Shown piece after piece: positions 26,525 through 35,674 of a stretch of 64,000 nt of DNA; within the stretch, counting starts at the first letter, position 1, and each line of letters starts with the position of its first letter. The position numbers and the translations under genes are program-made. Origin of the DNA: Calditrichia bacterium (GTDB lineage Bacteria; Calditrichota; Calditrichia; RBG-13-44-9; J075); the NCBI GenBank assembly GCA_028284905.1, contig JANQQU010000029.1, positions 1 through 64,000 of the forward strand, written 5' to 3'. The notes under the pieces are model-generated. The model had not been told where the DNA came from. It did no database searches and saw nothing but the letters and a program-made list of their open reading frames with translations.

Positions 26525-27359
26525 CTTTCTCCTTATATTTTTTGCCGCTTATCCGCTCCTCGCTCAGGATGACTTCCTGACGCTTGATGATGGCACAAAG
26601 CTCTATATCGAAGAAGCCGGTGAGGGAAAAACGCTCCTCTTTATTCCCGGCTGGACGATGACCCATCGTTTTTTTGAAAACCAGAAAACGCATTTTGCAG
26701 AACAATACCATGTTGTTACTTACGATCCGCGCGGCCAGGGAAGGTCGGAAAAAACAGAATATGGAAATACTTATGCTGATCACGCTGCCGACCTCCGGCA
26801 AATCCTCTTAAAGAAAAATCTCGACGATGTGGTGCTTATTGGCTGGTCCAGTGGCTGCCTGGCGATGTATGAATATATTCGCGCCTTTGGTTTCGAGCGG
26901 ATTAGCAAAATGGTCTTGATAGATGAGCCACCGAAGTGGATTGGCGATTCTGAAACAGAATGGGTGTATGGCAGCTTTGATGATTACCGGAGCAGCCTGA
27001 AAAGTATGATTTCCAAACCTTCAGATCCTAATGGCATCATCGATTGGATGCTTGCCAATCCGGTCGACAGCCTTAGCAGGCGCTGGATGAAGGAAGAGAT
27101 TTTGATGACGCCGAAATCTATCGCCCTAAATCTCTATATCGATGGTTTGATATGCGATTACACTAAGGAAATTACCAAATTGGGGACAGAGATGCCGGCA
27201 CTTTTTATGGTGAGATCATCCTGGTATGATAAGGCGAAATCCTGGCTTGAGAGAAACGTTCCCAATTCGGAGGTCAAAAGCATCAGCAGTCATGCGATGT
27301 TTTGGGAGCAGCCGGATGCCTTCAATGCATTATTAATCGATTTTCTCAACTCCAATTAA
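26511..27359 (+). CDS. Secreted alpha/beta hydrolase
   Basis: 282 residues. The signal peptide MKLFSFLLIFFAAYPLLAQ is followed by an alpha/beta-hydrolase core: oxyanion 'FIPGWTM' (45-50), 'YDPRGQGRS' (71-79), nucleophile elbow GWSSG with S113, and catalytic H261 in 'SSHAMFW'. The substrate is unknown. Its ATG lies within the last codons of the racemase homologue (14-base overlap in another frame), so the two are probably coupled and act together in the periplasm, for example on an aminoacyl or peptide substrate. Confidence 0.85.
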   Translation: MKLFSFLLIFFAAYPLLAQDDFLTLDDGTKLYIEEAGEGKTLLFIPGWTMTHRFFENQKTHFAEQYHVVTYDPRGQGRSEKTEYGNTYADHAADLRQILLKKNLDDVVLIGWSSGCLAMYEYIRAFGFERISKMVLIDEPPKWIGDSETEWVYGSFDDYRSSLKSMISKPSDPNGIIDWMLANPVDSLSRRWMKEEILMTPKSIALNLYIDGLICDYTKEITKLGTEMPALFMVRSSWYDKAKSWLERNVPNSEVKSISSHAMFWEQPDAFNALLIDFLNSN

Positions 27360-27466
27360 CGAGATCTGAGTGCTTAATCCATGGACTATTTGTCAAGCGC
27401 GGATTAGCAGCATCTGCTAATTGATACGGTAAAGTTCTGGTCCCTTAAGCCGGGGAGAGCAAAAAA

Positions 27467-28402
27467 TTGGACATTATTGCTTGGTTGCTTCAAGGAGATG
27501 TATCAATCCAGTTTCAGGCTTATCGTGATTTGCTGGGGATTGAGAAACCTGACATTCAAGAGCGAATCGCGACTGAAGGGTGGGGTGCTAAATTCCTTAG
27601 TTTTCAAAAAAAGGAAGGGCATTGGGGAGATCGGTTTTATCAACCGAAATGGATATCAACTCATTATACAATCCTGGATTTAAAAAACCTGAATATTTCG
27701 CCGCAAAATGCTAGAATAAAACAAGCCATATCGCAAGTCATCGAAAGTTTAAAAGGGCCAGACGGAGGCATCTTTCCAATCGGAAAGAACCGGAATAGTG
27801 ATGTCTGCGTAAACGGAATGTTTTTGAACTATGCATCATATTTCAAAGCAAAGGAAGATGATCTGAAGTCCATTATCGATTTCCTGCTATCAGAACATAT
27901 GCGGGATGGTGGCTTCAATTGTAATTCCAATACGATCGGGGCAAAACATAGCTCTCTGCATTCAACAATTTCAGTCATAGAAGGCATTTCTGAATATTGT
28001 CGGAACGGCTATACATACCGGCAAGAAGAATTAAGAGATGCTGAAGTTAAGTCACGAGAATTTCTGCTAGAACACAGATTGTTTCGATCAGATAAAACGG
28101 GTGAAGTGATCGGCAAAAGAATGTTAATGCTCTCCTATCCATCTCGCTGGAAGTATGATATACTAAGAGCACTGGATTATTTTCAAGGTGCTCGTGTAGC
28201 CTATGATCCAAGAATGAAAGATGCGATTGAGCTATTGAAGAAAAAACAACGGCGAGATCGCACCTGGCCAGTGCAGGCAAAGCATCCTGGAAAGACACAC
28301 TTCGATATGGAAAAATCCGGGAAAGCAAGTCGTTGGAATACCCTGAGGGCGATGAGAGTTTTAAAGCATTTCGGCTACCTGGGTGATACTGAATCAAACT
28401 AA
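27467..28402 (+). CDS. Squalene-cyclase/prenyltransferase-repeat-like protein
   Basis: 311 residues, TTG start with GGGGAGAG eight bases before. Short helical repeats with 'FQKKEGHWGDRFYQPKWISTHYTILDLKNLNI', 'GPDGGIFPIG', 'MRDGGFNCNSN' and 'KRRDRTWPVQAKHPGKTHFDMEKSGKASRWNTLRAMRVLKHF' resemble the alpha/alpha toroid of the terpenoid cyclase/protein prenyltransferase superfamily. The DxDD catalytic motif of squalene cyclases is not seen. Similar soluble proteins are common hypotheticals. There is no signal peptide. Confidence 0.7.
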   Translation: MDIIAWLLQGDVSIQFQAYRDLLGIEKPDIQERIATEGWGAKFLSFQKKEGHWGDRFYQPKWISTHYTILDLKNLNISPQNARIKQAISQVIESLKGPDGGIFPIGKNRNSDVCVNGMFLNYASYFKAKEDDLKSIIDFLLSEHMRDGGFNCNSNTIGAKHSSLHSTISVIEGISEYCRNGYTYRQEELRDAEVKSREFLLEHRLFRSDKTGEVIGKRMLMLSYPSRWKYDILRALDYFQGARVAYDPRMKDAIELLKKKQRRDRTWPVQAKHPGKTHFDMEKSGKASRWNTLRAMRVLKHFGYLGDTESN

Positions 28403-28451
28403 GAATCAAAATATTATACGTTGTTCGTTAGAAATAGCGACTAATCCCAAA

Positions 28452-29006
28452 TTACACAGTTTCCGATTGCTTCCCCTCCACAATTCGAACCAACACCGCC
28501 CCGCTGATTGCGCCCATAACAGCGCCACCGAAAAAGATGATGATTATCGCCAGCAGATCGGTCAAACCGGCCGTCAGCGTCCAGCCGAGAAAACAACCGG
28601 GAATCCACCACCAGGCTTTCGGAGAAAGTGGTTGCAAGAGCCGCCATTGCAATATCCCCACAATCAAGCTGCCGATAGCCACGCAGAGCGGCATGGAAAA
28701 AGGCAAACCGCTACCGGCTAAAGAAGATATGTCCCAAAGAATGAACGGTAAGCCCATCCCGATCGTGGATGCCCAAACCCAGGCGAGCATATTTGCCAGC
28801 TTGTCTTTTAGCACCCGGCCCTGCATGTAGCCAACGCCGGCACCGATCCCTAGTCCCACCATAAATTGGGCGCCACCGCCGCTGATCGCTTCCAGCGACA
28901 CGGCCAGCACTATTGTAATAATAAGCCCGAGCAACCAGCCGAGGAATGAGGCGAGTATCCAGCGGATGATAAAGGGGCGTTGTTCTTGTTGGGATTCATT
29001 GGACAT
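28452..29006 (-). CDS. Multi-pass membrane protein, unknown family
   Basis: 184 residues with five or six hydrophobic, Gly/Ala-rich helices ('FLGWLLGLIITIVLAVSLEAISGGGAQFMVGLGIGAGVGYMQGRVL', repeated in spirit after residue 130). The two halves look like an internal duplication, with 'WLLGLIITIVLAVSLEA' and 'WTLTAGLTDLLAIIIIFFGG' as equivalents. It starts with ATG at 29006 after AAGGAG. Function unknown. Confidence 0.7.
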   Translation of the reverse strand: MSNESQQEQRPFIIRWILASFLGWLLGLIITIVLAVSLEAISGGGAQFMVGLGIGAGVGYMQGRVLKDKLANMLAWVWASTIGMGLPFILWDISSLAGSGLPFSMPLCVAIGSLIVGILQWRLLQPLSPKAWWWIPGCFLGWTLTAGLTDLLAIIIIFFGGAVMGAISGAVLVRIVEGKQSETV

Positions 29007-29115
29007 GAGGGCACTCCTTCTCAGGATATTATGGACAAAAACGCTTTAAAGATAAATATAAAAAGACTGCAGGGATTATAAAATCGCCTTGATCAGTTTT
29101 CAGCATTTTTTCGAC

Positions 29116-30006
29116 TTATCCTTTTTTCTGGCATTTGATGCCGAGCCTCTCCACCCGGGCAATTTCTTCCGCAGATAAGTGCGGATTAGGAAGGCAGTAA
29201 AATTCGGAAAGTGCCGTCAGGTTTTCGATCCCTTTTAGACCGATCAAGGGATTCTTCCAACAATTTATTTCCTGCAAACGCAGCAAGTTCTCTAATGGCG
29301 ACAAGTCTGATACGAAATTGGATTTGAAATCCAGCACTTCAAGCCGTGTCAGTTCTTGTAAAGGAGTGAGGCTTTCAATTTGGTTTTCCTGGCAGAAAAG
29401 CACCTTCAGGTTTTTGAGCTGATGAACGCTTTCCAATGATTGCAATTGATTGTCCCAACAATACAACTCTTGCAGGTTTGTTAACGATTCAATACCCTCA
29501 AGAGATTTCAAACTGGTATCGGTGCAAATTAATACTTCCAATTGTTTTAGAGAATGCAGTTCGCGGAGGTTTTCCAGCGGGCATTTGTAAAGATTTAACC
29601 TTTGAAGTCCAGGGAAATTTTCGATTCCCTCCAAACATTTTATCGGGTTGCCACTTAAATTCAATATGCGGATTTGTGGGGCTGGTCGGTCGATTTTCAA
29701 GGATTGAATGGCGTTCCAACTACAATCAAGTTCGGTCAATTTTTCTAAATCTTCAACACCTTGCAGTGTGCGCAAATTGCGAAAGGAAATTTTAATTTTG
29801 TGCAGGTTTTGCAGCTGCTGCAAACCTTGTAAATTTGCGAGTGTGAAAGGATCTATTTTCCCGTGGCCGCTGCCAATGCTCTCAAATATTTCCATTTTAG
29901 CGAAGGTCTCGACGTCCGAACGAGAAAGCACTGCTGAAAGGTCATCTTTTTTCAGAGCAGCGTTCAGGGCTTTCCGCCAATTTATGTCGGGATGATTTAA
30001 TTTCAT
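29116..30006 (-). CDS. Leucine-rich-repeat protein
   Basis: 296 residues. After a short helical N-terminus (about 55 residues) come roughly nine repeats of 21-22 residues of the SDS22/internalin type (for example 'LEGIESLTNLQELYCWDNQLQS', L-x-x-L-x-x-L-x-x-N/C). The repeats run from about residue 65 to 285. There is no signal peptide or anchor, so it is probably cytoplasmic and mediates protein-protein contact. Cysteines often occupy the x-C/N-x position, as in SDS22-like bacterial proteins. Confidence 0.88.
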   Translation of the reverse strand: MKLNHPDINWRKALNAALKKDDLSAVLSRSDVETFAKMEIFESIGSGHGKIDPFTLANLQGLQQLQNLHKIKISFRNLRTLQGVEDLEKLTELDCSWNAIQSLKIDRPAPQIRILNLSGNPIKCLEGIENFPGLQRLNLYKCPLENLRELHSLKQLEVLICTDTSLKSLEGIESLTNLQELYCWDNQLQSLESVHQLKNLKVLFCQENQIESLTPLQELTRLEVLDFKSNFVSDLSPLENLLRLQEINCWKNPLIGLKGIENLTALSEFYCLPNPHLSAEEIARVERLGIKCQKKG

Positions 30007-30047
30007 TTAACCGGATAATTTGGTGCTACAATTATTTGCATCTATCT

Positions 30048-30290
30048 ACCTTATTTCGCTCCGCTGGAGCGATTATTTGTATTATAGGCAATTTTCTATA
30101 AATATGTCGCTCCTAACGGAGCGCTTGATAATTTGAGTCTCCTGATTTTAGCAAAAAGCGTGGGATAAAATAGCTAGCTATTTCACTTCTCTAACCGCTA
30201 TAGCCCCAGCGGGGCAACATATTTATAGCATATCCCATTTCACAATATTCTATAGCCCCAGCGGGGCGACATATACAATTAACGGGTAAT
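30048..30290. repeat. Cluster of CTATAAATATGTCG / CCCCAGCGGGGC palindromes
   Basis: Several arms appear: 'ctataaatatgtcgctcctaacggagcg' at about 30098-30125, 'ctatagccccagcggggcaacatatttatag' at about 30198-30228, and 'ctatagccccagcggggcgacatat' at about 30251-30275. Each is a short GC hairpin next to an AT-rich TATAAATATGTCG motif, and copies face each other. Similar clusters are at 50095-50325 and 52250-52705. No coding frame is seen. Confidence 0.8.
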
Positions 30291-30302
30291 TCACTAAATC
30301 TA

Positions 30303-32594
30303 TCAGCGAACCAACAACATTTTAGCTATGGCGGATTGAATATTCGCAGCTCCCGCTTCATCGGATACGGAAAGCCGGAAAAAATAGATGCCACTCGGTA
30401 GTGCTTCCCCTTCATTATTTTTTCCATTCCAGCGAGTATGGTAAATTCCGGGCAGTTTCTTTCCGGCATTAAAACGCCACACTTCCCGCCCCAGCAGGTC
30501 ATAAATTCTCATTTTGACAAAACCCGTCTGGCTTAACTCATATTCTAATACTGTCGAATTGTTAAAAGGGTTGGGATAATTTTGATAGAGTGAAAAACTC
30601 TTATCGACGCCTGAAGGACCGATCGGTAGTTCAAGTGCGGAAATTTTGTCGCAGGTGCTATCGATCGGAACAGCTTTTTCCGGATAACCGTAGCGGAGAA
30701 TAACATTATTGCCGCCTGCCCAGCCATGGTCCTTATCAATAAAATGAAGATTATAGATTGTTCTGTAAACATCGATGCGAAACTCTGTTTCCCAGGTTGC
30801 CCCGCCGTCATTCGTAGCTATCATAGCGTATCCCATATCGACCCAGCCATTTTCTACATCAGCGAAATCCAGTTTATAAGAAAGCGTATGTTGTCCAATT
30901 AATTCCCAGGTGTTACCACCGTCGAAGGTTCTCAGTAAATCATGATTCGGGCTATTATAGGCACGCGCCCAGCCGGTATCGGCATTCAGGAATTGATATA
31001 TCCCAAAGGTATCGGCCGAACTTTGCCAGGTGACGCCGCCATCCTGGGTGAAAAAGCTCCCGCCATAATGAACCCACAATCTTAAAGAATCTTGCAGGAC
31101 AATATCCAGCCCACCATTGCCAGGATTCTGCACAAACCAGTTCTCACCACCGTCGCTGGTTTTTATAGTGATGCCATGCCCGGCCGCCCAGCCGGTCGAT
31201 GAATTTGCAAATTTAACGGTTCTCAGATACTCATCGGTAGGACTACTTTGCTGCTGCCAATTGAGACCGCTATCACTACTGCGCCAGATAGTACCGTTTC
31301 CCCCAACCGCCCAGCCGTTTTCATCATCGGGGAAATCAATTGCCCAAATTCGGTTGAGGCCAGTGGCGCTCCAACTATCGCCGCCATTTTCGGTTCGGTA
31401 TAAAGTTTCGGAGCCATCAATAATGAAACCGGTATCGGGATTGAAGAAAAAGGCGTCTCTCATATCATCTACCGAGCTTTGAGGGAAGCCACTCCAGGTT
31501 TCACCCCCGTCTTCGGTTTGCTTAATCACCCCAAGCTGCCCCACCATATATCCATTTGTAGCGCTGGTGAAATGGATGCTGCTAAAGAATCTTTCGGTGT
31601 ACACTTCTGAGGAAATGTACTCCCAATTGGCACCACCATCAGTGCTGCGCAGCAGTGGCCGATGTTCCGAAGCGACGAAACCGAGATCTGCTGTGACAAA
31701 ATGAATCCGGTAGCCTGAGGGCATTTCAATCCCGCCATTGAACAAGCCGTGCTGCCAGCTTTGCCCGCCATCGGTTGTTTTGTAGATATACTGAGCTCGA
31801 CCAACACCGTATGGCATCCGCATCCAAGCAGCGGTGCCGATGGCCCAGCCGGTTTGTGCATCGAGAAAATGAATTTGATGAATCTTTACGGAATCATCGA
31901 AAACGGCTTCCCAATGCGCGCCGCCGTCGACCGTTTTCATGATGATACCATGGGAAAAAGTTGAATCAAACGGATAAGGTATGTCATTGAAGTGTAATAT
32001 CCCTCCCGAAAGATAACCAACCGATTCGTCGAGAAATTGAATAGTTTCGATATGATGTTCGGTGGGCGGAGGCTGTACTTCCCAGTGAATGCCTCCATCG
32101 GTAGAACGAACCAACAATCCGCTATCTCCCGCCGCCCAACCGACAGTTTCACTGGGAAAACTGATATCACGAAGGGCAAATTCGTGGTAGCGCAGGGTAT
32201 CAGTTACCCAATCCAGCCCATCCAGAACGGTTTCCCATTGCTTCCCTCCGTCGGACGAATGCAAAATTTTAAAAGTCTGATTATAGTAGGGCGGCACGCT
32301 GAGAAATTCGGTGCCATCACCGACGACCCAAATGCGCTCTCGATCCTGGGCAAAACATGCTTTAAAGTTGTAATAGAGCGAGTCGTAAATGCTAAACCAT
32401 TGGTTCCCCCCGCTGAGGGTTTTCAGAATGGTGCCTTTATCTCCCACGATCCAGCCGGTGCATTCATCAGCGAAATGAACATCGTTTAAATCCTGTCCGG
32501 TTGGGTAAGGACTATACCATTGCCAGCCTTGCGCTAAAATAGTGCTTTGCCAGATGATTAAGCAGCTTAAAAATACCAGGATTTGCTTTATCAT
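30303..32594 (-). CDS. Secreted Ycf48/BNR-like repeat protein with C-terminal sorting domain
   Basis: 763 residues. After a signal peptide (to about residue 21, ILAQG) come about 13 repeats with the motif S/T-x-D-G-G-x-x-W, spaced 40-60 residues apart, which form BNR/Ycf48-type beta-propeller blades. The C-terminal 90 residues contain 'SFSLYQNYPNPFNNSTVLEYEL', 'VKMRIYDLLGREVW' and 'LPSGIYFFRLSV', the FlgD-like/type IX sorting domain found across Ignavibacteria, Calditrichota and KSB1. It is therefore probably exported to the surface. Its ligand is unknown. Confidence 0.9.
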   Translation of the reverse strand: MIKQILVFLSCLIIWQSTILAQGWQWYSPYPTGQDLNDVHFADECTGWIVGDKGTILKTLSGGNQWFSIYDSLYYNFKACFAQDRERIWVVGDGTEFLSVPPYYNQTFKILHSSDGGKQWETVLDGLDWVTDTLRYHEFALRDISFPSETVGWAAGDSGLLVRSTDGGIHWEVQPPPTEHHIETIQFLDESVGYLSGGILHFNDIPYPFDSTFSHGIIMKTVDGGAHWEAVFDDSVKIHQIHFLDAQTGWAIGTAAWMRMPYGVGRAQYIYKTTDGGQSWQHGLFNGGIEMPSGYRIHFVTADLGFVASEHRPLLRSTDGGANWEYISSEVYTERFFSSIHFTSATNGYMVGQLGVIKQTEDGGETWSGFPQSSVDDMRDAFFFNPDTGFIIDGSETLYRTENGGDSWSATGLNRIWAIDFPDDENGWAVGGNGTIWRSSDSGLNWQQQSSPTDEYLRTVKFANSSTGWAAGHGITIKTSDGGENWFVQNPGNGGLDIVLQDSLRLWVHYGGSFFTQDGGVTWQSSADTFGIYQFLNADTGWARAYNSPNHDLLRTFDGGNTWELIGQHTLSYKLDFADVENGWVDMGYAMIATNDGGATWETEFRIDVYRTIYNLHFIDKDHGWAGGNNVILRYGYPEKAVPIDSTCDKISALELPIGPSGVDKSFSLYQNYPNPFNNSTVLEYELSQTGFVKMRIYDLLGREVWRFNAGKKLPGIYHTRWNGKNNEGEALPSGIYFFRLSVSDEAGAANIQSAIAKMLLVR

Positions 32595-32640
32595 TTCCCC
32601 TCCTTATCTGAAACCCTTTCAGGGTAAGATACTTCCAGTC

Positions 32641-32682
32641 TAATAACCCGGGGCTGAAAAAACCTCCAGCCCCGGGTTGTTA
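32641..32682. repeat. AACCCGGGGCTG...CAGCCCCGGGTT palindrome
   Basis: A 16-base stem with one G-T pair (32641-32656 with 32667-32682) and a 10-base loop. It belongs to the same family as the palindrome at 1-46. It lies just upstream of the Ycf48-like gene start (32594, minus strand), so it may also affect that gene's leader. The rest of the 32595-32940 gap holds only the terminator at 32867. Confidence 0.7.
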
Positions 32683-32866
32683 TGTGTAACCGCTTTGCGG
32701 TAATATTATCCTGAGAGTTTTACAGATCTTTATCTGAGGCGGGCCAAGCCATCCCCCGATGAGACAACCCGCATATAAATCCTAATGATTCTGTAGAAAT
32801 ATTTAACGATGGTAGACATAAAAATATCCCTTAAAAGAAATAAACAGAAAGGATCAGAAAAAGAAG

Positions 32867-32902
32867 AACCCGGACAAACGATTGAACCATTTTGCCCGGG
32901 TT
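32867..32902 (-). terminator. Terminator of ZnuD-like gene 1
   Basis: On the minus strand AACCCGGgCAAAA and TTTGtCCGGGTT form a hairpin with one mismatch. It is followed by CTTCTTTTTC, a T-rich run, 41 bases after the stop of the TonB-dependent receptor gene. This fits an intrinsic terminator. Confidence 0.75.
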
Positions 32903-32943
32903 AACGAGTTTGTAAACTTCTAGTTAACAATCGAAAAGCAGCA

Positions 32944-35232
32944 CTAGAAAAACACTTTATACAGCAACTTAATATTTCGCCCTGGTTCCGGCAGGATGTG
33001 TTTAACCCAATTTAAATGTTTCCGATATTCGGTATCGAAAAGATTATCCACACTGAGCGAAACCGTCGAAAATAACCCCATGCTATTAAAGTTATACTGC
33101 CCGAACAGATTCACCACTGTATAGCCGTCGGTTGCGGTTTCAAACTGCGCCAGCCGGGTTTGCGCATCCGCAGCGGTAATACCGCCCCCCAGGCTCAGCT
33201 GGCCGGATTGATAGCGCAGGTTGAATTTGCCTCCCAACGGCGGAATGCGCGGCAGCGCTTCATTGGTATTCGTAAATTCTGCTTTGACGTAACTGATCGT
33301 GCCACTGGCAAACCACTTCCCCAGGAGTTGTCGGTCAAATGCGGCTTCGATACCGCTCAACAGGGCATCTTTCTCCCCACTAACACGATATTCAAAAAGA
33401 GAGTAAATCCGCCGGCTGCGTTGGCCGGTATTCTCGGGAAAAATGTAATTGTTGATATGGTTACGGAAAACAGCCAGGCGCAGGCTTCCCCGGCTGTCCC
33501 TGTTTTCCAGAAAGGCTTCCAGACCAATTCCCTGCTCCTTATCTAAATCGGCATTACCGATTTCGTAAGTATATACCGCTAAATGTGGCCCTTCGGAGAA
33601 CAACTCTTCAATACCGGGTGCTCGGAAAGAGCGCATTGCTGTTGCCCCGAGAGAAAAACCGCTCCCGATATTGTATAAACCGGAAAGTGAACCGGAGAAT
33701 CCCTGGAAACTACGCGAGCGTATTACCCCGGCATCGGTAGTATCTCCGACATGCTGATTGGGATTAATATCTTTAGCATCAAAACGGAATGCGCCGTTAA
33801 GGGCAAATTTGTTCCATGCTGCTTCCTGGTAAATAAAAGCGGCGCCGGAATATTCCCGGGACCGTGGCGTCAGGTTGCGCCCACTGGAGGTATTGTGATC
33901 GCGGAATTCTCCCCAAAGACCGATTGCCCCATTTCGCAGGACACCGCTTTGCTTAAAACGCGCGGTAGTGGAAAAGTGATGAGTTTGCACATCAAAACCG
34001 GTGCCGGTAATTTCCCGCCCCAATCGTTCACTAAACTCAATTTCCGAATGCTGATAACGGGTGAAAGAATGGCGCAGTTCAATCCGGCGGAGCCAGCGGG
34101 ATCTCGGTAGCAGCTCGGCCTTGCTCTCCAGATGCCGGCGATTCAAATCGATGCGCACGCCACCGGGATGGCCGGCAACCGGGTCAGGAGGAATGCCATA
34201 ATCGGAATCGTAAAGACTGGCAGCAGAACCGATGTAACCCCAGGATCTGATCAGGCTAATGCCCACAGAGCCGTTCAGAGTGTTAATTTGGGTATTTTCC
34301 AGTGTTCCTTGCGGGGTGGAAATGTCCTGGGCATTGCGATAGCTGCCATCTACCCGCAGCGACAATGGTCCCATTGGTGCCCGTAAAAAGGCCCCACCGG
34401 AATATCCCTGGTTCACCGACTCTCCCTGCGCGCTGACAGAACCATGCGCATGTTGCACCACGCTTGTTGGCACGTAACCGCGCTCCACATTGATGACGCC
34501 GCCAATGGTGTTGGAACCATACAGCAATGCTTCCGGTCCGCGAATAACCTCTATGCGTTCGGCGGTCAGCGGTTCAATTACTACGGCATGATCCGATGAG
34601 GTTGCGGAAAGGTCTCCGGTACGTTCCCCGTCTTCGATAACCATCAAGCGGTCGCCGCTCAATCCGCGCAGCACCGGGCGGGCTGGGGCCGGACCCATGG
34701 TGCGTTGAGAAATACCCGGTTCATCGTCGATGGTTTCGGCAATGGTCCGTCCAAGATTCTGACGCAGTTTTCTACCACTCACTTCAACATCCGCTTTGGT
34801 TAATTCTGAAAGCAGATCTCTTCGCTGACCTTCCACAATAATCTCATCAACCTCAATTGGGGAACTGGCTAATTTCAGCGTCACTCGCGTCGTATCCCTA
34901 TCAGCAACGGTAATAGCAATCTTGCGGTCTCGATACCCCACCCGAAGCGTTTTTACCGTATAAACACCGGCTGGTAAGTTGGAAAAACGAAACTCGCCAT
35001 CATCACGCACGGTCGCCGAGCGATTTAATTCCACAATAAGAACTTGCGTCCAGCCAAGCGGCTCGCCGGTGTTTAAATCGACGATATTTCCAATTAACTC
35101 TCTGCCGGGGGCGGGGGGCGGTTCTGCCGCATCCTCGGAATGATTGGCATAACAGATGTTAACAAATAGATTAAAAACAATTCCCACCGCAAGAATCGCT
35201 TTTAATACAGACTTCAGGTTATTTCGTAACAT
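32944..35232 (-). CDS. TonB-dependent receptor, ZnuD-like (copy 1)
   Basis: 762 residues. A signal peptide (to about residue 30) is followed by a carboxypeptidase-regulatory-like domain ('GNIVDLNTGEPLGWTQVLIVE', about 45-125). The plug has 'RPVLRGLSGDRLMVIEDGERTGDLSATSSDHAVVIEPLTAERIEVIRGPEALLYGSNTIGGVINV', close to the ZnuD zinc-receptor pattern including the SSDHA segment, and a beta-barrel ends in a C-terminal F. It is nearly identical to 45008-47284 but its first codons (MLRNN) match the lipoprotein gene there, which points to an in-frame deletion fusion (see findings). It probably imports zinc or a zinc complex. Confidence 0.9.
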   Translation of the reverse strand: MLRNNLKSVLKAILAVGIVFNLFVNICYANHSEDAAEPPPAPGRELIGNIVDLNTGEPLGWTQVLIVELNRSATVRDDGEFRFSNLPAGVYTVKTLRVGYRDRKIAITVADRDTTRVTLKLASSPIEVDEIIVEGQRRDLLSELTKADVEVSGRKLRQNLGRTIAETIDDEPGISQRTMGPAPARPVLRGLSGDRLMVIEDGERTGDLSATSSDHAVVIEPLTAERIEVIRGPEALLYGSNTIGGVINVERGYVPTSVVQHAHGSVSAQGESVNQGYSGGAFLRAPMGPLSLRVDGSYRNAQDISTPQGTLENTQINTLNGSVGISLIRSWGYIGSAASLYDSDYGIPPDPVAGHPGGVRIDLNRRHLESKAELLPRSRWLRRIELRHSFTRYQHSEIEFSERLGREITGTGFDVQTHHFSTTARFKQSGVLRNGAIGLWGEFRDHNTSSGRNLTPRSREYSGAAFIYQEAAWNKFALNGAFRFDAKDINPNQHVGDTTDAGVIRSRSFQGFSGSLSGLYNIGSGFSLGATAMRSFRAPGIEELFSEGPHLAVYTYEIGNADLDKEQGIGLEAFLENRDSRGSLRLAVFRNHINNYIFPENTGQRSRRIYSLFEYRVSGEKDALLSGIEAAFDRQLLGKWFASGTISYVKAEFTNTNEALPRIPPLGGKFNLRYQSGQLSLGGGITAADAQTRLAQFETATDGYTVVNLFGQYNFNSMGLFSTVSLSVDNLFDTEYRKHLNWVKHILPEPGRNIKLLYKVFF

Positions 35233-35275
35233 TTTTTCTCTATTCGATATTTTATATGAAAATGCAAGTTATAGA

Positions 35276-35328
35276 TTTTTTTAAATCGCCTCATCAAACC
35301 CTTTAAACCGCTATTATGCACAAGGCTT
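35276..35328 (-). pseudogene. Remnant of the 102-residue small-protein gene start
   Basis: The DNA TTTTTTTAAATCGCCTCATC and the following CTTTAAACCGCTATTatgCACAA match the start and leader of the gene at 48138-48446 (TTTTTAAATCGTCTCATAAA, CTTTAAACAGCTATTctACACAA). Only about five codons (starting MRRFK) survive; the rest of that gene and most of the next lipoprotein gene are missing here. The remaining gap up to 35675 holds no gene I can support. Confidence 0.75.
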
Positions 35329-35674
35329 ACTGGAATCACGAGGACACAGCAAGAAGCTCGGCGAATGTGCAACTGCCAGCGTCATCGTAGCAATGAAGGT
35401 TGCAATATTTGCTACTCGCCTAACGTTTATGGAAAGACGGCCAGTAGTATTGCTCATCACCACAGAGCTCTGAAACCCCGATGGCAATACTGTTCAGGCT
35501 TAATTGTGCGTTACCAGTTGTTAAACAGAGCGCCTTGGACTTGCCGAACAGGGCAGCAAAATTTCCCGGAGAGTGCACAAGAATTGTTTACATATTCTCC
35601 CTGGAAATGCTACAGCATGGAGCTGGTTTTTAAAAAAGCACAATCCGCTTAGACTTTAGGTGATATAAGAGAGT

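Noticed and set aside
35365-35652. Open frame of 95 codons with several Cys and His between receptor copy 1 and an NKAPP gene
   Set aside because: Composition is unlike a protein, there is no ribosome site, and it lies in DNA left behind by the deletion at 35276. It is not similar to the NKAPP family.
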